DNA of 64,000 bases, from NCBI GenBank assembly GCA_963835135.1, contig CAWIEF010000003.1:1488001-1552000 (forward strand), read 5' to 3'. Every line of letters starts with the position of its first letter. Position 1 is the first letter of the stretch. A program made the translations under genes and the position numbers. This stretch comes from JAVVHH01 sp963835135 (GTDB lineage: Bacteria > Pseudomonadota > Alphaproteobacteria > Acetobacterales > Acetobacteraceae). The notes beneath the pieces were generated by a model. That model made no database searches, was not told the origin of the DNA, and was given only the letters and a program-made list of their open reading frames with translations. This document shows, piece by piece, positions 16,861 through 27,000 of the stretch.

Positions 16861-17727
16861 GTGGGCGCTGAACTGGCGCAGGCGCTCGTCAATGGGCTGC
16901 TCTCCGGCGCGCTGATCGCAGTGCCGGCGATCGGGTTCACGACCATCTTCGCCGTGCTCCGATTTCCCGATTTCGCCGTGGCGTCCTATGCCACCATCGG
17001 CGCGTTCGCCGGCTGGTGGGTGAACGCGCGGCTCGGGTGGGGCGTGCTGCCGGTGCTGGTCTCGAGCTTCGCGGTGGCCGGGGTGGTTGGGGTGGTCGGC
17101 GAACGCCTCGCGCTGACGCCGCTGCGGCGAACGGGCCCGCTCACGGTGGCGATCGGATCGATCGCGCTCAACCTCGTGCTCGAGAACGTCGTCCGCTTCA
17201 TCTTCGGCAGCGATCTGCGCGGGTTCGACCTGCCGCTCGAGCAGGACGTCGCGTTGGGGCCGGTCCGGATCGGGCCGCAGCAGGCAGAGAACCTCCTGCT
17301 GGCGGCCGTGGTTCTGGCGCTTGTGTTCGCGTTCCTCCGGTTCAGCCGGTTCGGGCGGGCGATGCGGGCGGTGGCGGACAACGCCGATCTGGCGCGATTG
17401 AAGGGAATCGATCCCGGGCGGGTGGCAGCGCTGGCCGTGCTGCTCGGGGCCGGCCTGTCGGGAGTGGGCGGCGTCCTGCTGGGGTTCGACACGTCGATTG
17501 ATCCGCTGACGGGGTATCGCGTCGTGCTGTCGGTGTTTGCGGCGGCCGTCTTGGGTGGGCTCGGGTCGGTGGGCGGCGCGGTGGTCGGCGCGCTCGTGCT
17601 GGGGGTCGCGGAGGAAGTGGCGTTGCTCGCCGTGCCAGCCACGTATCGGAGCGCGATCGGGTTCGCGGCGATCCTGCTGATGCTGACGTTCCGGCCGCGC
17701 GGGCTGTTGGGCGAGCGCGCGGCCTGA
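16861..17727 (+). CDS. livH: Branched-chain amino acid-type ABC transporter permease LivH
   Basis: A 288-residue inner-membrane permease with about eight hydrophobic segments. It begins LAQALVNGLLSGALIAVPAIGFTTIFAVLRFPDFA, matching the LivH N-terminus, and has the EAA-like loop RFGRAMRAVADNADLARLKGID. GTG start lies 11 bp after repeat copy C. Its stop overlaps the livM start by one base (TGATG). Confidence 0.92.
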   Translation: MGAELAQALVNGLLSGALIAVPAIGFTTIFAVLRFPDFAVASYATIGAFAGWWVNARLGWGVLPVLVSSFAVAGVVGVVGERLALTPLRRTGPLTVAIGSIALNLVLENVVRFIFGSDLRGFDLPLEQDVALGPVRIGPQQAENLLLAAVVLALVFAFLRFSRFGRAMRAVADNADLARLKGIDPGRVAALAVLLGAGLSGVGGVLLGFDTSIDPLTGYRVVLSVFAAAVLGGLGSVGGAVVGALVLGVAEEVALLAVPATYRSAIGFAAILLMLTFRPRGLLGERAA

Positions 17728-18632
17728 TGCTCGCCTACGCGATCGCGACGCTGGTTTCGGGCGGCATCTTCGCGGTGCTGGCGTTGAGCCTCAATCTGGC
17801 TTGGGGCGGGGCCGGGATGGTCAATTTGGGCCTGGCCGGGTTCTTTGCGGTGGGCGCGTACGCGTCGGCGTTGACGACCGGGGCGGGCGCGCCGTTCGGG
17901 GTGGGGTTGGCGGCGGCGTTGTGCGCCGGGGTGCTGGCCGGCGTCGTGGTGACGTTCGCCACGCTGCGGCTGCGCGACGACTACCTGGCCATCGTGACGC
18001 TCGGCTTCGGCGAGGTGATCCGGCTGGTGGCCGTCAACGAACGCTGGCTGACCCACGGGGCCGACGGGCTGTCGGGGATCGCGGCGCCGCTGAAGGGACC
18101 GCTGGGGCTGGCGGGGTTCAACCTGTTCTATCTGGCCATGACGAGCGCGATCGTCCTCCTGCTGCTGTGGGGACTGCGGCGGCTGGACCGTTCGCCCTAT
18201 GGGCGCGCGCTGCGGGCGGTGCGCGAGGACCCGGAACTGGCGCGGTTCGCGGGCAAGACGGTGCTGCGGTTCAAGTTCGAGGCGTTCGCGCTGTCGGCCG
18301 CGATCGCCGGGTTGGCGGGCGCGCTCTACGCGCATTTCCAGTCCTACGTCTCGCCCGACTTGTTCGCGCCGCTGATCACGATCTACATTTTCCTCGCCGT
18401 GACGGCCGGCGGCGTCGGCCGGCCGCTCGGCGCGGTCGTGGGCGGCTACGCGGTGATGCTGTTCCTGGAGGCGGCGCGGTTCTTCGTATCCGCCCTGCCC
18501 GGCTTGCAGCCGGTTCAGTTGGCCTCGGTGCAGGGCATGTTGGTCGGCGTGGCGCTGCTGCTCATCCTGCGATGGCGGCCACAAGGGGTGCTGCCGGAGC
18601 GGATCAGTCCGGCGCCTATTTTGGGAGAGTAG
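17727..18632 (+). CDS. livM: Branched-chain amino acid-type ABC transporter permease LivM
   Basis: A 301-residue permease. The opening includes GIFAVLALSLNLAWGGAGMVNLGLAGFFAVGAYASAL, the standard LivM first membrane region. The EAA loop SPYGRALRAVREDPELARFAGKTVLRFK is intact. It completes a full Liv-type transporter spanning 14.1-18.6 kb. The next gene follows at once with its own ribosome-binding site. Confidence 0.93.
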   Translation: MLAYAIATLVSGGIFAVLALSLNLAWGGAGMVNLGLAGFFAVGAYASALTTGAGAPFGVGLAAALCAGVLAGVVVTFATLRLRDDYLAIVTLGFGEVIRLVAVNERWLTHGADGLSGIAAPLKGPLGLAGFNLFYLAMTSAIVLLLLWGLRRLDRSPYGRALRAVREDPELARFAGKTVLRFKFEAFALSAAIAGLAGALYAHFQSYVSPDLFAPLITIYIFLAVTAGGVGRPLGAVVGGYAVMLFLEAARFFVSALPGLQPVQLASVQGMLVGVALLLILRWRPQGVLPERISPAPILGE

Positions 18633-18637
18633 TGGCG

Positions 18638-19048
18638 ATGGCGAAGACGCTGGTGGACGAGGCCGCGCAGGCCGGTGTGGACAATTTCGTGGCGACGGTC
18701 GGCAAGTTTCCGGAGCGCTTCAAGACGCTGCTGACGCATGCGCCCGGCGCCTTCGCCGGTTATGGCCTGATCCGCGCGACCTTGATGCAGGACCCGCCGC
18801 TCGGCGCGCTCGACCTCAAGACCAAGGAGCTGACGTTCACCGTGCTCTCGACGTTGTACGGCGACAAATACGGCGCCATCGTCCACGCCATCGCGGGCAT
18901 GAAGCTCGGGCTGACGCTGCCGCAGATCGCGGAGGGCATGGTACAGGTGATCATGGTCGGCGGCATCACGGCGTGGAACCTGGTCGGCTACGACGTGATG
19001 AAGGCCTGCGAGGATTTCGCCAACGGGATCGAGCCGTCGCTGCCGTGA
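18638..19048 (+). CDS. Carboxymuconolactone decarboxylase/AhpD-like family protein
   Basis: A 136-residue all-helical protein. Start chosen at ATG 18638 because GGAGAG lies just upstream; the longer open frame runs back across livM. The KTKELTFTVLSTLYGDKYGAIVHAIAGMKLGLTLPQIAEGMVQVIMVGGI stretch follows the CMD-domain pattern (catalytic helix then a dimer helix). The usual AhpD CxxC is absent: the region reads YGDKYGAIVH, so a peroxidase or thiol role is unlikely. Coupled to the flavoprotein downstream by a four-base overlap. Function in the pathway unknown. Confidence 0.75.
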   Translation: MAKTLVDEAAQAGVDNFVATVGKFPERFKTLLTHAPGAFAGYGLIRATLMQDPPLGALDLKTKELTFTVLSTLYGDKYGAIVHAIAGMKLGLTLPQIAEGMVQVIMVGGITAWNLVGYDVMKACEDFANGIEPSLP

Positions 19049-20238
19049 GGGTCGCGGTCGTCGGCGCCGGGATCGTCGGCTTGTCGGTGGCCTATCATCT
19101 CGTGCTGGACGGTGCGGCCGTGGACATCGTCGATCGTGACCCGGCGGGCGACAAGGCGTCGTTCGGCAATGCCGGCGGGATCGCGGTCACGGAGATGGTG
19201 CCGGCGTCGCTGCCGGGGCTGGCGTGGAAGGTGCCGGGCTGGCTGCTCGATCCGTTGGGGCCGCTGGCGGTACGGCCGGGTCACGCGGTCCGGCTGCTGC
19301 CGTGGTTGTGGCGGTTCGCGCAAGCGGGGCGGCCGGCGGAGATGGAGCGGATCGCGACCGCCTTGGCCGCGCTGAACGGGCGCATCTACGACGATCTGCA
19401 GCCGATGCTGGCGCGAACCGCGCTGGCCGGCGAGCTGACCCGGCCGGGGGCGCTGACCGTGTACGAGAGCCGGGCGGCCCATGATCGGGATGCCGGCGAA
19501 TGGGCGCTGAAGCGGCGGCACGGGGTGGAGACGACGTTCCTCGAGCGGCCGGAGATCGAGGCGATGGAGCCGGCGCTCGGGGCGCGCGCGGCGTGCGGCG
19601 TGTTCACCCCGCAATGGGGCCACGTGGCCGACCCGAAACGCCTGGTCGACGGGCTGCGGGACTGGCTGGTGCGGCAGGGCGTGACGATCACGGCGCAAGA
19701 GGTCGCCCGGGTCGAGGATGTGCGGGCCGACCGCGTGGTGGTGGCGGCCGGCGCTTGGTCGGGCCGGCTGGCGCGGCAAATGGGCGACCGCGTGCTGATC
19801 GAGAGCGAGCGCGGCTACAACACCACCATCCCGAACCCGGGCGTGACGTTGGGCCGGGAGATCATCTTCGCCGAGCGCAAATTCGTCGCGACGCCGCTGG
19901 CCTGCGGACTGCGGATCGGCGGGGCGGCGGAATTCGGCGGCTTGGCGGCGGCGGCGAACTACAAGCGGTCGCGGGCGCTGGCCCGGTTGGCCGGGCTATA
20001 TCTGCCGGGGCTTATGGTCGAGGGCGGGACCGAATGGGCCGGGCATCGCCCGACCACGCCCGACAGCCTGCCGGTGATCGGCCCCTCGATGCGCGATCCC
20101 TCCGTGATCTACGCCTTCGGGCACGGCCATCTCGGCCTGACGCAGGCAGCCACGACCGGACGGCTCGTGGCCGACCTGATCGCCGGCCGCACGCCACCGA
20201 TCGACCTTGCGCCATACGGCATCGGCCGGTTCAATTAG
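19045..20238 (+). CDS. FAD-dependent D-amino-acid oxidase-type dehydrogenase (DadA-like)
   Basis: A 397-residue flavoprotein. Rossmann motif VAVVGAGIVGLSVAYHL opens the protein, GTG start overlapping the preceding stop. The C-terminal AGHRPTTPDSLPVIGPS and YAFGHGHLGLTQA are typical of the DAO/DadA fold. ERGYNTTIPNPGV is a stretch I associate with the D-hydroxyproline dehydrogenase-type branch. The 4-hydroxyproline epimerase-like gene lies four bases downstream, making oxidation of cis-4-hydroxy-D-proline (or D-proline) the best guess. The guess comes from gene neighbourhood and family pattern, not from a proven substrate signature. Confidence 0.82.
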   Translation: MRVAVVGAGIVGLSVAYHLVLDGAAVDIVDRDPAGDKASFGNAGGIAVTEMVPASLPGLAWKVPGWLLDPLGPLAVRPGHAVRLLPWLWRFAQAGRPAEMERIATALAALNGRIYDDLQPMLARTALAGELTRPGALTVYESRAAHDRDAGEWALKRRHGVETTFLERPEIEAMEPALGARAACGVFTPQWGHVADPKRLVDGLRDWLVRQGVTITAQEVARVEDVRADRVVVAAGAWSGRLARQMGDRVLIESERGYNTTIPNPGVTLGREIIFAERKFVATPLACGLRIGGAAEFGGLAAAANYKRSRALARLAGLYLPGLMVEGGTEWAGHRPTTPDSLPVIGPSMRDPSVIYAFGHGHLGLTQAATTGRLVADLIAGRTPPIDLAPYGIGRFN

Positions 20239-20242
20239 GACC

Positions 20243-21244
20243 ATGGCCCGCCACACCTTCTTCTGCGTCGATGCCCATACCTGCGGCAACCCGGTCCGCA
20301 TGGTCGCCGGCGGCGCGCCGCTGCTGCCGAACGTGCCGATGGGGGAGAAGCGGCAGATCTTCATGCGCGAGCATGATTGGGTGCGCCGGGCGCTGATGTT
20401 CGAGCCGCGCGGGCACGACGTCATGTCGGGCAGCATCTTATATCCCTCGACCAGGGACGATTGCGACGTGGGCGTCCTATACATCGAAGTGAGCGGCTGC
20501 CTGCCGATGTGCGGGCACGGCACGATCGGCACGGTGACCGCGGCGATCGAGGAGGGACTGGTCGTACCGCGCGAGCCCGGCCGGATGGCGATCGAAGCGC
20601 CGGCGGGGCGGATCGCGATCGAGTATGCGCAATCCGGCCCGTATGTCGAGCAGGTGCGCCTGTTCAACGTGGCGAGTTATCTGCACGCGAGGGACGTCGA
20701 GATCGACGTGCCGGGGCTGGGGGCGCTTACCATCGACGTCGCGTATGGCGGCAATTTCTATGCGATCATCGAGCGGCAGGCGAACTGGCCGGGGCTCGAC
20801 GGCATGCCGGCCGAGGCGATCGTGCGGCTCAGCCCGGCGGTGCGGCGGGCGGCGCAGGAGAGGGTGGCGCCGGTGCATCCGGAGGACGAGCGCATCGCCG
20901 GGGTGAGCCACATCATGTGGTGCGACGCGCCGCGGAGCCCGCGGGCCCATGCGCGGAACGCCGTGTTCTACGGCGAAAAGGCGGTGGATCGCTCTCCCTG
21001 CGGCACCGGATCGTCGGCGCGGATGGCGCAGCTGGTGGCCAAGGGGCGGCTGCAGCCCGGGCAGGAGTTCATCCATGAGAGCGTGATCGGCACGATGTTC
21101 GATTGCCGGGTCGAGCGGGCCACGCGGATCGGCAACGTGGACGCCATCCTGCCGAGCGTGGCGGGCTGGGCGCGGGTAACCGGTCACAACACGATCTATG
21201 TCGACGACCGTGATCCGCTGGCGCACGGCTTCCAACTGACCTGA
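20243..21244 (+). CDS. Proline racemase family protein, probable 4-hydroxyproline epimerase
   Basis: A 333-residue enzyme of the proline racemase superfamily. Both catalytic cysteines are present, in LPMCGHGTIG and DRSPCGTGSSARMAQL. This separates it from trans-3-hydroxyproline dehydratases, where the second is replaced. FFCVDAHTCGNPVRMVAGG is the standard N-terminus. 4-Hydroxyproline epimerase converts trans-4-hydroxy-L-proline to the cis-D form, the substrate for the flavoprotein encoded next to it. Start at ATG 20243. Racemase and epimerase cannot be told apart with certainty from motifs alone. Confidence 0.87.
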   Translation: MARHTFFCVDAHTCGNPVRMVAGGAPLLPNVPMGEKRQIFMREHDWVRRALMFEPRGHDVMSGSILYPSTRDDCDVGVLYIEVSGCLPMCGHGTIGTVTAAIEEGLVVPREPGRMAIEAPAGRIAIEYAQSGPYVEQVRLFNVASYLHARDVEIDVPGLGALTIDVAYGGNFYAIIERQANWPGLDGMPAEAIVRLSPAVRRAAQERVAPVHPEDERIAGVSHIMWCDAPRSPRAHARNAVFYGEKAVDRSPCGTGSSARMAQLVAKGRLQPGQEFIHESVIGTMFDCRVERATRIGNVDAILPSVAGWARVTGHNTIYVDDRDPLAHGFQLT

Positions 21245-21258
21245 AAGCGAACGGCTCG

Positions 21259-22488
21259 ATGCAGACCTTGTTCCTCAATGCGGCGATCGTCGACGGCCGC
21301 AGCGCCGAGCCCAGGCACGGCCACGTGCTGGTCGAAGACGGGCTGATCCGCGACGTCGATGCCAAGGAGGGTGCGGCGGAGAACCGGGAGGTGATCGACC
21401 TCGCGGGCAAGACGCTGATGCCCGGGCTGATCGACTGCCACGTGCACGTGGTCGCGAGCATGATGGACCTGACGATGAACGCGCAACTGCCCGACGCGAT
21501 GGCGGTGCTGCGGTCGGTGCCGATCATGCGGGGCATGCTCGACCGCGGCTTCACGACGGTGCGCGACGTGGGCGGGGCGCCCTTCGCGCTGGCCGAAGCG
21601 GTCGAGCAGGGCTACGCGCCGGGGCCGCGGCTGGTGGTGTGTGGCAAGGCGCTGTCCAAGACGGGCGGGCATACGGACGGGCGGCCACGCTACGACACGC
21701 ATGATGCGATGCGGTGGAGCCGGAATTTCGGCGCGTTGGGCCGGGTGGCGGACGGGGTGGACGAGGTGCGGCGGGCCTGCCGGCAGGAGTTGCGGCAGGG
21801 CGCGCAGTTCATCAAGATCATGGCCAATGGCGGGGTGGCGAGCCCGACCGACCCGATTGCCTGGCATGGTTATTCGGTGTCGGAGATGACGGCCGCGGTC
21901 GAGGAGGCGGCGGATGCGCAGACTTATGTCTCGGCACATCTGTATACGCCGGAGGCGATCGAGCGGGCGCTGCAATGCGGGGTGCACTCGCTCGAGCACT
22001 GCAACCGGATCGACGAGAAGCGGGCGCGGATGGCGGCCGCTGCCGGCGCGGTAGCGGTGCCGACGCTGGTGACATACGAGGCGCTGGCGGAGGACGGGCC
22101 TTCGTTCGGCTTTCCGGCGGCGTCGCTCGCCAAGATCGAGGATGTCCGGGCGGCAGGGCTGAACAGCCTTTCGATCCTGCAGGCGGCAGGGGTAACGATC
22201 GCGTTCGGGACCGACCTGCTCGGCCCGACCCATGTGCGGCAGAGCGAGGAGTTCACCATCCGGGCGCGGGTGCTGCCGTCGCCGGACATCGTCGCCAGCG
22301 TGACGACCATCGCGGCCCGGCTGATCGGGATGGAGGGCAAGCTCGGCGTTGTGGCGGCTGGCGCGATCGCCGACCTGCTGGTGGTCGATGGAGCGCCGTT
22401 ACGCGATGCATCGGTGCTGACGGACCATCAGGGGCGGATCAAGCTGGTCATGCAGGGCGGTGCGGTGCGGCGGCGCAGCGGCATCTAG
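21259..22488 (+). CDS. Metal-dependent amidohydrolase (imidazolonepropionase/prolidase-like)
   Basis: A 409-residue amidohydrolase-superfamily TIM barrel. The N-terminal beta-sandwich ends in GKTLMPGLIDCHVHV with the HxH metal motif. Later metal or substrate residues lie in VSAHLYTPEAIERAL, GVHSLEHCNRID and AFGTDLLGPTH. This pattern matches the group that includes Xaa-Pro dipeptidases of Sgx9260 type and imidazolonepropionase-like enzymes. No signal peptide, so cytoplasmic. In this locus a role in hydrolysing proline-containing dipeptides taken up by the transporter is plausible but inferred. Confidence 0.83.
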   Translation: MQTLFLNAAIVDGRSAEPRHGHVLVEDGLIRDVDAKEGAAENREVIDLAGKTLMPGLIDCHVHVVASMMDLTMNAQLPDAMAVLRSVPIMRGMLDRGFTTVRDVGGAPFALAEAVEQGYAPGPRLVVCGKALSKTGGHTDGRPRYDTHDAMRWSRNFGALGRVADGVDEVRRACRQELRQGAQFIKIMANGGVASPTDPIAWHGYSVSEMTAAVEEAADAQTYVSAHLYTPEAIERALQCGVHSLEHCNRIDEKRARMAAAAGAVAVPTLVTYEALAEDGPSFGFPAASLAKIEDVRAAGLNSLSILQAAGVTIAFGTDLLGPTHVRQSEEFTIRARVLPSPDIVASVTTIAARLIGMEGKLGVVAAGAIADLLVVDGAPLRDASVLTDHQGRIKLVMQGGAVRRRSGI

Positions 22489-22568
22489 ACAGCAGGGTTC
22501 CGACGCCGGAAATCCGCTGTTATTTCGGTGTCGATTCGTGCATGGTCGGCCTGCACGTCAGGAAAACC

Positions 22569-23996
22569 ATGACGAACCGGTCTCCCGCTCCGCCTCGCTC
22601 GCAAGCAGGCTTCACGCTGATCGAGCCTGCGGGTGCCGGCGGCGTTCCCGGCCGGCGCATGACCAGGCGGCGCGCAGTCCTGGCCGGGCTGGCGATGAGC
22701 GCCACCGCCCTGTGTTCTGCCGCACGGGCCGGGCCGATGCCGATCGAGATGATCAAGGTGCAGCCGATCGTCGTGTGCGACGCGGTCGGCACCAATTGCG
22801 CCAGCCTGAACCTCGACGAAGCCGCGGTCCAGAAGATCTACAATCAAGCCGGCATCGCCGTCGCGTTCGCGCCGACGGTCAAATACGATGCGCCACAGTA
22901 TCTGACGACGCAGGTGTTTGTCGGGCCGTCCGGCGCCAACGATCCGACCGATCAGGCGCACGAACTCCTGCGCGGCTACCAGCAGGCCAATCCGGCTGCC
23001 GACCCGCAGATGCTGAACATGTTCTTCGTCGATCAACTGACGCGGTCCGATGGCGGGCCCATCAACGGCTACGGGCTGACCGGCAGCAACGGCTCGATCA
23101 TCGGCAGCAGCGCGCCGATCGACACCGCGGCCCATGAGCTCGGGCATAATCTCGGTCTCGCCCATTCGGACGGAAACGGCTCGCAGGACATCTACAACCT
23201 CGGCCCGGCGCTCGCCCTAAACCTGATGAACAGCGCGTCCAGGACGGTTGCGACGTCGCTGGGCAGCATCACGCCCGACGGGATCGCGACCGACCAGCTG
23301 ATCCCCGCGCAGATCGCCACGGCACGGCAGCCACTTTTCACGGTCCAGGGCGCCGGCGCGACGGCACAGGCGTTTGCGGGCGGAGCGCCGGTGGCCTGCA
23401 TGCCGGGCAATGCCGAGTGCGAGTTCGACGTGCAGATCCAAGCTGCCCCAGCCCAGTTCGCCGACAGCTTGAACCGGCTGAAGATCCGGTTCAGCGGCAA
23501 CGATCCCGTCCAGATCGATCCCACGCTCACGCCCTTCGTGACCGGCTTTGGAAGCGCGACGTGCAGCTATGGCGGGACCAAGACGACGACGGCGGGTGGT
23601 TTCGGCACGGAACTCGACTTCACGATCCCCACCGGCTGCTTCAACGAGTATAGCTTCTCGTTGCTCAGCCTGATCTGGCCGGCTGGCTCCACCTACGCTG
23701 CGCCGCTCTCCTTCGAATTCGATTTCGCCGACGGCACGACGTCGACGGCGCTGTTCGACCAATCGACCGGGATCGCCAACACGGCCAACCCTAGCACGGT
23801 CTATGGCATCGATGGCCCAACGCAGCCGTCAGCCGGGTTTGTCGCACCGCCACTCGGCGCGGCCGACATCGACTATAATCTCGATCCGCGACAGCAGGCG
23901 ACGGCCGTGCCCGAGCCCGCCTCGTCGGCGCTGTTGCTCAGCGGCGCGGGCCTGTTGGTCATGCTGCGCCGGTCCACACGGCGGCACTCCGTGTAA
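22569..23996 (+). CDS. PEP-CTERM metzincin metalloprotease with prepilin-like N-terminus
   Basis: A 475-residue secreted protein. Zinc motif HELGHNLGLAHSD at residues 189-201 is the metzincin HExxHxxGxxH, with a Met-turn candidate at NLMNS (Met220). The C-terminus VPEPASSALLLSGAGLLVMLRR is a PEP-CTERM sorting signal for exosortase processing. ATG 22569 is preceded by AGGA at a good distance. This start adds MTNRSPAPPRSQAGFTLIE, a prepilin-like leader without the following hydrophobic helix, before MTRRRAVLAGLAMSATALCSAARA (from ATG 22659), a normal export signal. ATG 22542 is a third option. Expected to be an exported, surface-attached protease. No exosortase gene is in the window. Confidence 0.8.
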   Translation: MTNRSPAPPRSQAGFTLIEPAGAGGVPGRRMTRRRAVLAGLAMSATALCSAARAGPMPIEMIKVQPIVVCDAVGTNCASLNLDEAAVQKIYNQAGIAVAFAPTVKYDAPQYLTTQVFVGPSGANDPTDQAHELLRGYQQANPAADPQMLNMFFVDQLTRSDGGPINGYGLTGSNGSIIGSSAPIDTAAHELGHNLGLAHSDGNGSQDIYNLGPALALNLMNSASRTVATSLGSITPDGIATDQLIPAQIATARQPLFTVQGAGATAQAFAGGAPVACMPGNAECEFDVQIQAAPAQFADSLNRLKIRFSGNDPVQIDPTLTPFVTGFGSATCSYGGTKTTTAGGFGTELDFTIPTGCFNEYSFSLLSLIWPAGSTYAAPLSFEFDFADGTTSTALFDQSTGIANTANPSTVYGIDGPTQPSAGFVAPPLGAADIDYNLDPRQQATAVPEPASSALLLSGAGLLVMLRRSTRRHSV

Positions 23997-24065
23997 TCTG
24001 GCGGGGACCGATCGGGCCAGAAAACTCGCTGCATCAAAAGCGGGCCGGCGCTATCGTGGCAGTGC

Positions 24066-27000
24066 ATGGATACGCCCGCCGGTCAGCCGCGCATCGCTCC
24101 GTTCGCGGAGTTCCTCGGGTCCGTACCGCCGAACTCGGCGCTGCGGGCGGCCATCACGGCGCAATATCGGGCGCCGGAGCCGGGCTGCGTGAGCGCGCTG
24201 GTGGAGATGGCCCGGGTGCCGGCGGCGGTGGCGGCGCAGGCGGACGCGACGGCGCGGCGCCTGGTCGAGGCGCTGCGGGCGAAGGGGACCAAAGGTGCCG
24301 TGCAGGGGCTCGTGCGGGAGTACGACCTCTCGAGCCAGGAGGGCGTGGCGCTGATGTGCCTGGCCGAGGCGTTGCTGCGCATTCCGGACCGCGACACGCG
24401 CGACGCCCTGATCCGCGACAAGATCGCGCGCGGCGACTGGCGGGCGCATGTGGGCCATAGCCCTTCGCTGTTCGTCAACGCGACGACGTGGGGGCTGGTC
24501 GTGACGGGCCGGTTAGTCGGTTCGGTCGATGAAAGCGGGCTGTCGGCCGCGCTCAACCGGCTGGTCGCGCGGGGCGGCGAGCCGGTGATCCGCCGCGGGG
24601 TCGACCTGGCGATGCGCATGATGGGCGAGCAGTTCGTCACCGGGCAGACCATCGAGGAGGCGCTTCGGCGCAGCGTGCGGCTCGAAGCCAAGGGCTTCCG
24701 CTACTCCTACGACATGCTCGGCGAGGCGGCGACCACTGCGGCCGACGCGGCGCGCTACTACCGCGACTATGAGACGGCGATCCACGCCATCGGGCGCGCA
24801 TCGGGCGGCCGTGGCGTGGTGGACGGACCCGGCATCTCGGTCAAACTCTCGGCGCTGCACCCGCGCTACGCCCGCTCGCAGCGGGACCGGGTCATGACGG
24901 AATTGCTGCCGCGGCTGCGCGCGTTGACGGTGCTGGCGCGTGGCTACGACATCGGGCTGAACATCGATGCCGAGGAGGCCGACCGGCTGGAGCTGTCGCT
25001 GGACCTGCTCGAAGCGCTCTGCGCCGACCCGGCGCTCGCCGGCTGGAACGGGATCGGCTTCGTGGTGCAGGCCTACCAGAAGCGGGCGCCGCTCGTGCTG
25101 GACTGGCTCATCGACCTGGCCCGACGGAGCGGCCACCGGATCATGGTGCGCCTGGTCAAAGGGGCGTACTGGGACAGCGAGATTAAGCGGGCGCAGGTGG
25201 ATGGGCTCGAAGGCTTCCCGGTGTTCACCCGCAAGCTGCACACCGACGTCTCCTACCTTGCCTGCGCCCGCAAGCTCCTGGCCGCGCCGGACGCGGTGTT
25301 CCCGCAATTTGCCACCCACAACGCCCATACCGTCGCCAGCATCCACGCCATGGCGGGAGAAGCGTTCGAGCCTGGCGACTACGAGTTCCAATGCCTGCAC
25401 GGCATGGGCGAGCCGCTGTATGACGAGGTGGTCGGGCACAACCGGCTGAACCGCCCGGCAAGGATCTACGCGCCGGTGGGCACCCACGAGACGCTGCTGG
25501 CCTATCTGGTGCGGCGGTTGCTCGAGAACGGCGCCAACTCGTCGTTCGTCAACCGCATCCAGGACGAGGCCGTGTCCATCGACGAGTTGGTGGCCGACCC
25601 GGTAAGCGAGGCGGCCCGGTCGGGCGGCGCGCCGCATGACGCGATCCGCCTGCCACGCGACCTGTTCCGGCCGTCGCGGACCAACTCGGCCGGACTGGAT
25701 CTGAGCAACGAGGACCGGCTGCGGGACGTGGCGGAAGCGCTTCGAGTAAGCGGACACCAGGCTTGGACGGCGGGAGCCGGGGCGGGCCCGGCGTCCGACG
25801 TGCGCAATCCCGCAGATCTGCGCGACGTGGTGGGCCGGGTCGTGGAGGCGACGCCGGACGACGTGGATGCAGCGATCTCGAGTGCGGCCGCCTCCGGCTG
25901 GCGCGACGTGCCGGCCCAGGAGCGCGCGGCGATCCTGCTGCGGGCGGCCGACGCGATGGAGTCGGCGATGCCCGACCTGCTCGGGCTCATCATGCGCGAA
26001 GCCGGCAAGTCGGTCGCCAACGCGATCGGCGAGGTGCGGGAGGCGGTCGACTTCCTGCGCTACTACGCCGCCCAGGTGCGGGACGGGTTCGACAACGCCA
26101 CCCACGTTCCGTTGGGGCCGGTCGTGTCCATCAGCCCGTGGAATTTTCCGCTGGCGATCTTCACCGGGCAGGTGTCGGCCGCGTTGGCGGCCGGCAACGT
26201 CGTGCTGGCCAAGCCGGCCGAGCAGACGCCGCTGATCGCCGCGCAGGCGGTCGCGATCCTGCATGCGGCGGGCGTGCCGGCGGACGCGCTGCATCTTCTG
26301 CCGGGGGCGGGCGAGGTCGGGGCCACGCTGGTGGGGGACGCGCGGGTGCGCGGAGTGATGTTCACCGGGTCCACCGACGTGGCGCGGTTGATCGCCCGGC
26401 AGTTGGCGGCGCGGCTTAACCCGGATGGGTCGCCGGTGCCGCTGATCGCGGAGACCGGCGGGCAGAATGCGCTGGTGGTCGATAGCTCGGCGTTGGCCGA
26501 GCAGGTGGTGGCGGACGTGCTGGTGTCGGCGTTCGACAGCGCCGGGCAGCGCTGCAGCGCGCTGCGGGTGTTGTGCCTGCAGGATGATGTGGCCGAGCGG
26601 ACGCTGACGATGCTGAAGGGCGCGCTGGCCGAGTTGGTGGTCGGCAACCCGGATCGGCTGGCGACCGATATCGGGCCGGTGATTTCCGTGGAAGCGCAGA
26701 AGAGCATCCTCGACCATATCGCGGCCATGCGGGCGGCGGGCCGGCCGGTGCATCAGGCGGCACTGCTGGCCGAGTGCGCGCACGGGATCTTCGTGCCGCC
26801 GACGATCATCGAGCTGGACGCGATGGCGGAATTGCATCGGGAGGTGTTCGGGCCGGTGCTGCACGTGGTGCGGTTCCGGCGGCACGAGATTGACGCGATG
26901 ATCGACGCCGTGAATGCGACGGGCTACGGGCTGACGTTCGGCGTCCACACGCGCATCGACGACACGGTGGCGCGGGCGACGGCGCAGACGCGGGCGGGCA

